Source: Theileria orientalis strain Shintoku (lineage: Eukaryota > Apicomplexa > Aconoidasida > Piroplasmida > Theileriidae). From it: a stretch of 64,000 nt of DNA. This document shows positions 44,552-54,528 of this stretch, in pieces. Position 1 is the stretch's first letter, and every line of letters begins with the position of its first letter. The DNA lies in contig NC_025263.1 in NCBI RefSeq assembly GCF_000740895.1, forward strand, positions 1,955,512-2,019,511, read 5' to 3'. The translations under genes and the position numbers were made by a program. The notes under the pieces were generated by a model that was not told the origin of the DNA, ran no database searches, and saw only the letters and a program-made list of their open reading frames with translations.

Positions 44552-47500
44552 ATGGATTTTACACCAAGAAGTCGCCCAGTGCTCTCAGCCAGAGCAGGTA
44601 CGCCGAGGCCGGAAACACCAAATTACAACCAAAACAGTTTGGAAATGACGTACAATGAAACGCAGTACACGCAGTACGGAAAAACGCCAAACCTGGTGAG
44701 AAGGATCAGAAATGCTAGAAACGACATTGGGGAGCTGGGAAGAGAAGCGTTCATGGACCAGAGAGACGTCTCACGTCTGCCGTTTCTGCTGGATAACAGG
44801 CTCGAGGAGGTCCCGGAGAGGTTCACAAACTTCATGAACAACTTCGTTACACCAGACTCAGAAAACAGAGATAACAACAGGTACACTAGAACTAGGTGAA
44901 TATAAAGGGTAGATAGATGCTTAGTAGACATTTAGAATAGCTAGGTAAGGCAGAAGGTGTTAATAAAAGGAAATTAAACACCAGTTGGCACCAGTTCATG
45001 ACGAATTGGTTGTTAATCCAGTGCTAAGATGAACTAACGATTTAGTTACTTAGTTGTAATAATAGTGGAGTTGCAAGGTACTCATAATTATGCAGATTAG
45101 GATACTACTTGGAAAAATTAGTGGAATTCATAAAGGAAAACCTGCACGAACAGGGAGCAGGCTACAGCACGTACCTGCCATTCGAAGTGGATATGAACCA
45201 CGTGTACAACTACGACCCGGTGCTGTATAAGCTGCTGGTGACATTCCCAGCAGACTGCATAGCGGAGCTGGACAGAGTGGTCCTGAAGTCGTTTAACGAA
45301 ATGCTCTCAAAGCACTACTCAGACGTCACGCTCGAAAATAACGCAGTCTTCCCAAGAGCAAGACTGATGAATAAGCCGCACTCAGATTGCGTGGGAAACC
45401 TGGACCCGAGCATGGCAGACTCGCTGGTCCAGTTCTCAGGAACAGTGGTGAGGCAGACGTGGATAGTGCCGGAGATCACAATGGCCTGTTTCAGGTGCAG
45501 AGGACAGAGGAAGGTGAGGCTCAACGAAACTGAAAAGTGCACGTGCGAGCAGTACGAGTACGTGATCCAGGGGGAAGTCAACGAGCCAGTGCAGTGCCCA
45601 GAGTGCAACAACAAGTACACGTTCGAGCTTAACCACAACATGTCGGTGTACTCGACGAAAAAGCTGGTTAAACTGCTGCAGGTGAACACGACCAACAACG
45701 TCGTTAACGGGATGGAAGGAATGAACAATGGAGCAGAAGCCAACAGTAGCAAGGTAGCCAACGGCGAAGCCGAAGGCGGAAAGACCGAAGAAAAGAAAAG
45801 CACCCTGAACATCGATGAGCTGGGAGAGGTGTATCTGAAGGACAACGAGATAGTTAGCCTGAACCTTTACGATGACCTGGTGGACTCAGTGTCCACAGGA
45901 GATAGAGTGACGGTGGTAGGGATCCTGAAGGTGACGCCCTGCAGGTCAAGCACGACTAAAAGAACACTGAAAACGCTCTACAACTACTTCGTTAACGTGA
46001 TACACGTGAAGGTGGTCAACTCGACGCAGGGCCCAACGAGAGGGCTGAAGGTACGGCAGTTTACGAATGCATAGTTTTCTGTCAACATATTTGCCGCCAG
46101 TAGTTGCAAGTACTAGCTACTAGTAATAGTTAGCTACTACTAATTGTTACTACTAATGGTTGTTAGTTACTACCGGTACTAGTAACAGCTAGGAGTATAC
46201 TAGGAAACTAATCAACGTTTAGTACCAGGGAAGCGAAAACGAGTTCTCCGATGTGCAGGTGGAAAAGATAATGGAATTGGCGAGAAACCCAATGGTTTAC
46301 AAGATACTGATGGATTCATTTGCACCATCAATAAAGGCAAGGAACAACGTTAAAATAGGACTCCTCTGTCAGCTGTTCTCATGTAACCCGGGAAACAAGG
46401 AGTCGTACAAGGCGGACAATTTCAGAGGGATCATAAACGTGCTACTCTGCGGAGACCCGGGAACAGCAAAGTCACAGCTCCTGCATTACACGCACCTGCT
46501 GTCACCCAGATCAATATACACGTCAGGTACGCGTCTGCTACGAAATGTATTGAATGAGACAATAGTTAGCAGTACTGGTAGCACTAGTGTTGGTAGTTGT
46601 ATTAGTAGTAGTATTATAGGTAGTAGTAGTAGTAATAGTAGTAACAATAACAACAATAACAATAGTAGTATTAGCATAGTAATAGTAGTAACAGTAGCAA
46701 TAGAAGTAGTACCACAAGTAGTAGCAGTAAATGCAAATGGACTTCAGGAAAAAGCAGTTCCAGTGTCGGTTTGACAGCTAGCATTAAGTTCAGCGAGGGG
46801 GATAACGGAAGAGCAATGATACAGCCAGGAGCAGTGGTACTGGCGAACGGAGGGGTCTGCTGCATCGATGAGCTGGATAAATCACACCATGACGCAAGAC
46901 TGAGTTTGTACGAAGTGATGGAGCAACAAACAGTGACAATAGCAAAGGCAGGCATAGTGGCAACACTGAAGGCGGAAACAGCAATCCTGGCAAGCTGCAA
47001 CCCAATCAACAGCAGGTACGACAAGAGCAAGGCAGTGATAGAAAACATAAACATCGCACCGAGCTTGTTCACAAGGTTCGACCTTATCTACCTGGTTCTG
47101 GACCACATAGACAGAGAAACAGATGAAATGATAAGCACGAGCATAGCGAGAGACTTCCTTAAGCCACTGCAGATGGCAGAAAACGGAGAAAATAGCACAG
47201 AAACTGGGCGTAACAGAGATTCGGGTGACAATAGAGGCAGGACGGAGAGGGATGAAGAGGGTTCAGATAGCACGGAGGACGAGGACATGAAGATGAGTGA
47301 CCTGGACCTGATGAGGCTGTACATCAAGTTCGCAAAGCTGCACTGCTTCCCAGAGCTGAGCGAAGAGGCGAAGAAAGTTATCACGAGGGAGTACATAAGA
47401 ATGCGAGAAGGAAACTACCAGTCGACCGCAAACGAGGAGCAGCTGGACGAGGAAAGCAAGGACCTGCTGAACCTGAACACGAACAATAACAGTAACAGTA

Positions 47501-48047
47501 AGTTCCATTGATAAGAATAGAAATATATATTTACAAAAAACGGCCACAACAATGTTCAGGAATGATCTACGTGAGTAGCCGCATGATCAGCTCGATAATA
47601 AGGATCGGAGTGGCGCTGGCGAGGATGAGGCTGAGCAGCCTGGTCACGAAGGAGGACGCAATGCAGGCAGTGCAGATAGTTAAGAGCTCGACATTCCAGT
47701 CACTGGTGGACCCGACGACGGGCAAAATCGACTTCGACCAGCTGCACCAGGGCATCACGACGAACAAAATGCAGCAGATGAACCAGATCCATGAACAGAT
47801 TATGGACCTGTTCACAAAGTCAGCAGAGCAGGACTCAACGAAGCTCATAGAGCTAAACGAGCTGATTAACATGCTGAGTAAGTCGAGTGGACAGGAGTCA
47901 GGAGTTACGGACCGCTACAAGGAAGGAGAACGGTACAGAGAGGGAGAGGGATACAAAATGGTGCTCGAGGTGCTGAACAAGATGCAGCAGGAGGGGACGG
48001 TGGTGAAGGAAAACAACAGCTACCGCCTGAAGAGGCTGTTCTCGTGA
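44552..48047 (+). CDS. MCM4: MCM4 replicative helicase subunit
   Basis: Five exons, 44552-44895, 45096-46050, 46223-46526, 46748-47497, 47560-48047, in phase, 946 residues. It has the MCM4-type N-terminus (TPRSRPVLSARAGTPRPETP), YYLEKLVEFIKENL after exon 1, an N-terminal zinc finger (CFRCRG...CPECNN, about 245-290), Walker A GDPGTAKS (~509), Walker B CCIDELDK (~571), arginine finger SLFTRFDLI (~641) and a C-terminal winged-helix region. A polar, acidic insert (about residues 665-705) is specific to this protein. Part of the MCM2-7 helicase at replication origins. Introns 2 and 3 carry degenerate AGT/AAC triplet repeats. Confidence 0.96.
46527..46747 (+). repeat. Triplet-repeat-rich intron of MCM4
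   Basis: Intron 3 contains long runs of AGT/AGC/AAC-type triplets (about 46565-46710), giving a spurious Ser/Asn-rich open frame. The preceding intron (46051-46222) is similarly rich in TACTAG-type units. Confidence 0.7.
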
Positions 48048-48728
48048 TCGTGAAGAGTTAGAGTTACACATCGATTCCCTGAGACAAGTTAAGCATATTT
48101 TAGTGTTATAGGCTCAATGATGCCATCTAAGCACCCTTTAATGATTATCCATAAGTAATTTGAGTTAAACCTAAGTATGAGTAAAGTAAAACAGTACATT
48201 CTAATAATAAAACGACCGCAATGTTGACGCAGAGTCGACTGAGGATAAGAAGGTAGTGATATTCGGTTATCTAGTTTGGGTTTAGGCAAAGTTGAGGTGG
48301 GTTGATGTTGTTCAGGATTCCAATAAGTTTATGTTATTGAATACACAATATGAATATAAAATCAATACACAGTGATTTAAAACACACATTTTATTTTATT
48401 GAGATCAAAAATAAAAAAATCTAAGAAGAGGAATAGAATAGAATGTTTTCAGGGAATACAAATGGGTGTAGGGCTAAACAGGAACAAGTTTTCTCAAAAC
48501 TAGGTTATTATACACCCGTATAGGTGTAATTTTGTATAATAGTTTATAGAGAATTCCTATATCTAGGGTTTTGTAATATAAATTAATTTCTCATCGACAT
48601 GTGTAAATATCCTGGGAATTACAAATTTAACTTGAAAACTCGGTTATATCTCTTTTTATATTTGGACATAACATTTGTTAGTTTATTGGTTACATCCCTA
48701 TCAGCATTAAACCATGAACTAAAGCTTG
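48048..48728. other. intergenic, no gene seen
   Basis: AT-rich 680-bp spacer marking the change from conserved core genes to the subtelomeric block. Confidence 0.5.
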
Positions 48729-51700
48729 ATGACCAAGGATTTAAATCTTGAGGAGGGACCGGAAGAATGGTTTTGGCAAAGTGACTTGTATACGAAGTCG
48801 TATTTTAAAGACAGGAAACACAAAAAATACCTATACTATGACACAGCCTGTTTTATAAAATACCTCTTTTTTCACTGGCTGACAAAATGGGTTAACAATG
48901 TTACTTACGAACACGTACAACCATATAAGTTACATCCATTGCCGGTATCGGACCAGATTTTGAGATGGCAGCCGATTTTCTCGAAACACGTTAGCGACGG
49001 CCTAGTAAGGCTGGAAGAATATGAAACTTCAAAGTCGGTACCCGGAAAAAAGAAAGCAAAAAGACCATACCGATCATTACTTTTCAGAGCATTGTTATTG
49101 ACCATATGGAAGAGAGCACTTGTTGTGATTATAGGTTTGATTTTAGTAAATGTTTTAAGCATGAGCATTTCAATTTTGGTTAAAAAATTGGTTGTTAAAC
49201 TGGGAGATAAATCAATTAACATAAAGCAAACTGTAGGCCTATTGGTAGCCATCATAGCCTGTCAAATATCAGATGGGCTGATTTTGGAAAATATAAGTTT
49301 CTATACCCTTCGGTTGATATCAATTTTGCATAATTTAATATCGTTAGGTATTTTCCACCATGCCCTCTGCTACAGAAGAAAATTCTCAAATAACGTCAAC
49401 GGCACAAACACCCTTAATGTGTGTAACCAAGTTTTACATACCTGTTCCCCTGACTCAGAATGTTCAAAGAATCCATTATACTGTCAAGCTCTACGATACC
49501 AGAACAAGGAAATTAACCCAAAAGTTTTCTATTTCGAGTTCAAGGATTCCTATTATTTCTCCCAGTCCTTCAACGCAATTAAAATATTCATTGAGTTTGC
49601 AACCAACTTTAGTTACGGAATATTTTTACTTCGGCGTCAAATTAAAATGAAAATGTGGGTGTTATATGTAGTTGGAATTGTGTTTACATTTCTTATGATA
49701 TTTGTTGAGTTATTGAGTGCAATTACAATAAAATTCTTGTTATACATGAGGGATTTTAAGATGTCCAAGTGTAACTACATGTTCCCGTACTTGTCTCTGA
49801 TTAAGAAAATGTTTTATGACGATATTGCAGTAAACATCATCACCCACTGTAGAAACAACGAGCTCACCATGATAGTTATTAACATCTTCTTGACCTTCCT
49901 TAACTTGACTATGTTCAGCGCCTGTATAAATGTGTCGTTTTATTTAATACAATACGCATTCGTCAAGTCCGTGCGCGGTGTGAACGTTGTTACTGACATT
50001 GACACAGCGGGTTTCATGGCGGCATTCTATATTTTTCTAAAAATCGCTATATCCATGTTCATGGTGCCTAGAGCTATTAAGGTGTGTGGTGTGGCATTTG
50101 TTTCATTTAAGAGATTTGAAGAATACGTGAGAGAATGTGCCCCAAATTTTTATATCAGTGATAACAAATTTGTTCCAGCCACCAATATGAATTCAAACGT
50201 AGCTCAAGTTACCAATCAACTTCCTAATGACACTGTGGTTTACTACAAAAACGCTTCATTCACATGGGTCAACACACGCAACGACCTACTAAACAAGAAC
50301 TATGAACCTTATTTAAAAAATATAAACTTTGAGTTAAAACGTGGCGAGATGGTTATTGTCACAGGTGTTCTTGGTTCAGGTAAATCAAATTTTATCAAAT
50401 CAATGCTTGGTGAGATGACCCTGGTTGGGGGTTCCATGGCAGTTGTTCCATTACACACATCAATGCCAATATTCTATGCATCTGAGGACATATTTCTACA
50501 ACATGGGACAGTTAGATCCAACATTGTATTTGGTCATAAATTTGATGAGCAGTTGTACAACACCGTACTCAAGGCAGTGGAACTTGAGTACGACATATCG
50601 ACCTGGAAGAAGGGTGACCTCAGAGTTCTGTCAGACAACGCACTTTCACTGAGTGGAGGTCAACGTGTACGAATGGAGTTAGCTCGTGCAGTGTACGCTT
50701 ACTTGGTGTTCCACAGAGTCAACAAGGAGTATAACAACAGCCAATGTTCGTTCTTGATGTGTTTGGATTTTTCATTACACGGGCTTGACCCATACGTATC
50801 GAAGACAGTATTTAATAACCTGTTTAACCTTAAAACTGGGCTATTGATAAAGAATGATTTAAGTGTTGTTTTAACATCGTCGAAACAGGGTCTTCAAACA
50901 TGTCTGAATCCATCCGATGCAAATCAATTCCATAACTTGCCAATTTATAACGTTAAAAACAAGGAATTGAGATTCTGTAGTAACTTGCACGACTTTATGA
51001 AGAACAATAAAGTAGAAAGTGAAGATTACAAATACATATCGACTAGCGACGGTGTCCCATATAACATGAGTTATTTAAGCAATGATATGTTGAAATTGTG
51101 TTCCTCTTATGGCACTACGAGGCTAGGTAGAATGGAAGTGACAAGGTCCAAATATAGCAAGTCGTTCAAATCTTACGTCAAAAATGAGCTTGCTGGTGTT
51201 AGATTTAACTCATATTTAACCTATATGCTCCCAGCAGCCGGAGCTTTCACTCTCTATATAATTTTTAACACATCAGTTAATATTATGGATACTCTGAAGT
51301 TCGTCTTTGCAACAAGAACAACAGACTTCATAGGAAGACAAATTAAACAGTTCAAGGATGGAGAAGCAATTGATTTGGATTTAGTTAAGTCAAGGGCTAA
51401 CCTATCACTTAAAGTTACCACAATGTTCGTGTCACTGATAATTATTCTATCATTCCTAGCAACTTTGATAATGACCACAGCCTCAGTTGTATCATCTCGT
51501 AAACTACATGAGTACACCATTAATTCAATCTTCAACTGTAGTTCAGCAGTTCTAAAAATAAAGAAAAATATTAGTCAAGTCATAACGTATCTAGCTGCAG
51601 ATATGATTATCATTGACGATTCCTTAGCCTTCTTCTTGGGTATAGTATTGTTTTTATTCCTCCAGTTTTTAACTAACATAGTTACATTATTCTACTTAAT

Positions 51701-53282
51701 TCCAATTTCGATACCATTTGTATTTGTGGCATTAGTATTTATCTTATACTTTGTCATGTTAAGATATGTAAGGTCCAATAGAAGTCTATTTTTGTCATTT
51801 ATGGAAACCTCTTCACATGTTATATCTGTATATGAAAAGGCAATAGCAGGATCTTCAGTATACAGGAGTTACGAAAGATTCGGAGACCTCTTAAAAGGTT
51901 TTACAGAACACAGAGACTATAAAGGACGGAACCAATTCATGATGTACTCTATGATATCATGGTCCAATACGGTGTTCAACTGGATCTTTTCGTTGACCAC
52001 CCTTACAGTACTCGTCATACCAATAGTTTTGGATAAGTATACCAAGTATAAGATGAAGGTTGGATACTTCGCTCTTGCTTTATCGTTGTGTATGAATATT
52101 AACAATACGTTCATCAAATTGGCTCTTAACATAGGCCTGTTAGACATTGATATGTGCTTCGTTCGGAGGTTCAGATACTTCATTCCCCCCGGTCAAAGAC
52201 TTAGGTTTAGCAAATTCGTTAATGCCCATGAAGAAAATGTTGTAAACCCTACCAATAGAGGAACTGTTATCAATAAGGCTCAATTGATGAGGAGAAGGGC
52301 CATTGAATTTAAAAATGAAAACAAAAGGTTTTATGCTTTGAGAAGACTATTTTACCATCCTAAACTACATATCCTCGATGATGGCCGTTACCTAACTTCT
52401 GATCATTCAGGCGTCGAGTTAAAAAATGTGTGTGTGTACACTACTCCTGAACGCACTCGAGAAAGTATGATCTTGAAAAATATCACAGTGTTAGCCAATA
52501 AATCTGAGATCATTGGTATGGTTGGTAGAACAGGTGCTGGTAAAACCACTCTCTTGTCAGTGTTACAGAACATATCCACTAACAGAACTGGCCAAGTACT
52601 ATTGGATGGTATAGATTTGAATGATATCCCCAAGGTTGTCCTTCGACAGATTATAGGTGTGTTACCACAACTGCCTTTTGTATTTAAGGGTTGGACTATT
52701 AGGAGGTTCCTTGATCCGAGAAAGTTGTTTAGTGACGACGAAATCAACCAGGCTTTGAGTAAATGTGGTCTGCTTAATTTTGTTAATGAGCTTTCTGGAG
52801 GAAGGAAATTGAATAGTATTTTGGTACCTGAGGATCCTCTTTTATATCATCAGAAATCAAAAGAAGCTCAACCCAGCTCATTGAAATACAAGTCAATGAA
52901 ATTGGCTAAATCTGGAGATCAAAGTGATATGTTACTGTCCAATACCCAACTCAGAACCCTTTCATTGGCCAGACTTGTGTTATACAGGCACTTCTTTAGG
53001 CTTATAGTAGTTGATGAACCACCTGAGGAAGATACTAATGAAGAGACCAGTTCCAGAAATGATGACCTTGCAGTTCCGATTTATGATATTTTACAGAAAC
53101 ATTTTAGTCATTGTACCACGTTTGTCACAGCACATGATGTTAACGTATTAAAATCTTGTACCTCTGTATGGGTGATACATGAGGGGTGTGTAGTAAAAAC
53201 TTGTAAAGCCAGTGATGTATCAGCAAATGAGTCTATCGCATCAATCATTGAGCAATACGTTAAAAAAACTAAATTAATATAA
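48729..53282 (+). CDS. ABCC-type (MRP-like) full ABC transporter
   Basis: Single exon, 1517 residues, AT-rich; the ATG at 48729 is taken as start. Order: membrane domain 1 (about 130-450), NBD1, membrane domain 2 (about 825-1130), NBD2. NBD1 has Walker A GVLGSGKSN (~545) and a good signature LSGGQRVRM (~640), but its Walker B reads MCLDFSLHGLD without the catalytic Glu and its switch position lacks His. NBD2 has Walker A GRTGAGKTT (~1266), Walker B LIVVDEPPEE (~1428) and an H-loop TAHD (~1465), but a degenerate signature (LLSNTQLRTLS). One composite ATP site is therefore intact and one degenerate, the usual ABCC asymmetry. Multicopy subtelomeric ABC transporters are known in Theileria; substrate unknown. 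Confidence 0.92.
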   Translation: MTKDLNLEEGPEEWFWQSDLYTKSYFKDRKHKKYLYYDTACFIKYLFFHWLTKWVNNVTYEHVQPYKLHPLPVSDQILRWQPIFSKHVSDGLVRLEEYETSKSVPGKKKAKRPYRSLLFRALLLTIWKRALVVIIGLILVNVLSMSISILVKKLVVKLGDKSINIKQTVGLLVAIIACQISDGLILENISFYTLRLISILHNLISLGIFHHALCYRRKFSNNVNGTNTLNVCNQVLHTCSPDSECSKNPLYCQALRYQNKEINPKVFYFEFKDSYYFSQSFNAIKIFIEFATNFSYGIFLLRRQIKMKMWVLYVVGIVFTFLMIFVELLSAITIKFLLYMRDFKMSKCNYMFPYLSLIKKMFYDDIAVNIITHCRNNELTMIVINIFLTFLNLTMFSACINVSFYLIQYAFVKSVRGVNVVTDIDTAGFMAAFYIFLKIAISMFMVPRAIKVCGVAFVSFKRFEEYVRECAPNFYISDNKFVPATNMNSNVAQVTNQLPNDTVVYYKNASFTWVNTRNDLLNKNYEPYLKNINFELKRGEMVIVTGVLGSGKSNFIKSMLGEMTLVGGSMAVVPLHTSMPIFYASEDIFLQHGTVRSNIVFGHKFDEQLYNTVLKAVELEYDISTWKKGDLRVLSDNALSLSGGQRVRMELARAVYAYLVFHRVNKEYNNSQCSFLMCLDFSLHGLDPYVSKTVFNNLFNLKTGLLIKNDLSVVLTSSKQGLQTCLNPSDANQFHNLPIYNVKNKELRFCSNLHDFMKNNKVESEDYKYISTSDGVPYNMSYLSNDMLKLCSSYGTTRLGRMEVTRSKYSKSFKSYVKNELAGVRFNSYLTYMLPAAGAFTLYIIFNTSVNIMDTLKFVFATRTTDFIGRQIKQFKDGEAIDLDLVKSRANLSLKVTTMFVSLIIILSFLATLIMTTASVVSSRKLHEYTINSIFNCSSAVLKIKKNISQVITYLAADMIIIDDSLAFFLGIVLFLFLQFLTNIVTLFYLIPISIPFVFVALVFILYFVMLRYVRSNRSLFLSFMETSSHVISVYEKAIAGSSVYRSYERFGDLLKGFTEHRDYKGRNQFMMYSMISWSNTVFNWIFSLTTLTVLVIPIVLDKYTKYKMKVGYFALALSLCMNINNTFIKLALNIGLLDIDMCFVRRFRYFIPPGQRLRFSKFVNAHEENVVNPTNRGTVINKAQLMRRRAIEFKNENKRFYALRRLFYHPKLHILDDGRYLTSDHSGVELKNVCVYTTPERTRESMILKNITVLANKSEIIGMVGRTGAGKTTLLSVLQNISTNRTGQVLLDGIDLNDIPKVVLRQIIGVLPQLPFVFKGWTIRRFLDPRKLFSDDEINQALSKCGLLNFVNELSGGRKLNSILVPEDPLLYHQKSKEAQPSSLKYKSMKLAKSGDQSDMLLSNTQLRTLSLARLVLYRHFFRLIVVDEPPEEDTNEETSSRNDDLAVPIYDILQKHFSHCTTFVTAHDVNVLKSCTSVWVIHEGCVVKTCKASDVSANESIASIIEQYVKKTKLI

Positions 53283-54528
53283 TGAATTTCATTATCCAGT
53301 AACAATGTTATGGCTACATCTACATTTATATGTGTTTTACTAGAAATCTTCCATTTTTTTAATATTCGCATTTATTAGTTATCAATATTGTTAAATAATC
53401 TTGAAAAGTATTTTTGTGATTTTTAATATATGGTTAATTGCAACATATTAGTGTGTAGTAGTATAAAAGTAGGGTGTAGCATTTTGTCACTCGAAAATAA
53501 ATTGATTATAATAATTTTAAAATATGTATTTAAATGTATTATAATAAAAAAAATATATTGAAATATGTTGCAAATTATTTATATAATACAACTTGATATC
53601 CCCCTTACAATATGACCATATATTTTTGTATCATAGCATAAATATGTACCAATAATCATTGAATTTTATATTTTCCCATTACCGAACTTTGAAAGATAAT
53701 ATCAAAACCAGATTCTGGTAATTTAATAGCTTTTACTAAATTATTGCTAATACCTTAATTATAATACTTTTGCCATGGAATCTTACACATTTTTATTTTT
53801 TCTATACGTTTTGTGAATATAATACAATAATTATCATATCTTAATCAAAGATCCACCTACCACTTGTTTTAAACTTTTATGCTTGCTACATAAAACAATT
53901 AGTCATGGACTGTCAATCTGCTAACACACAACTGTGAACACACAGATTCTGCTATAACACTAACACATATAAACTATACTACATTGAAATTACACTGTTA
54001 CTACATTGTTGAGTAATTATGTAATAACTTAAAAGGCACTCCTTTGATGCCTCGTACAACAAGGGGATGCTGTTATCTCATACGGATGTTAATGGTACTT
54101 TTATTAGTGGTAGCTACTGACTGAAAACATAGCCTCAATCAAGCCCCCAAAAGTACAATTATTCCGTATGGATAATAGTCCCTTCTACTGATTTTCCAGT
54201 GGCTGTATTCATAACATAAGCTTTACCATAACATGGCTATTGTCATAACATAGTCTTTACCACGACATGGCTGTTATCGTAACATAGGCTTTACAATAAC
54301 ATGGCTATTGCCCTATCTTGTACCAGTTTGACCATTCTAATGCTCAAACACCAGTCTATCATGGTTACTGATCCATTGGTTAATATTGGTTACGTGACTG
54401 TTTATGGTTGTTCGTGGTTATTGGTTGCTCCATGGCTGTTTTCGGCTGTTATTGACCTAGTAATGCTATCGATTTTTATTGGCTATTCGCTGGCTATTAT
54501 TGACAGGCCATACGGTGGTAGTTACTGG
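53283..54528. other. intergenic with a short minisatellite
   Basis: AT-rich to about 54000. Around 54205-54312 there are about three copies of a ~40-bp unit related to ATAACATAGGCTTTACCATA followed by ACATGGCTATTG. No gene seen between the convergent ABC-transporter and FAINT genes. Confidence 0.55.

Noticed and set aside
46559..46774. Ser/Asn-repeat extension of the MCM4 exon
   Set aside because: It interrupts the AAA+ domain right after Walker A; splicing 46526 to 46748 restores the family sequence.
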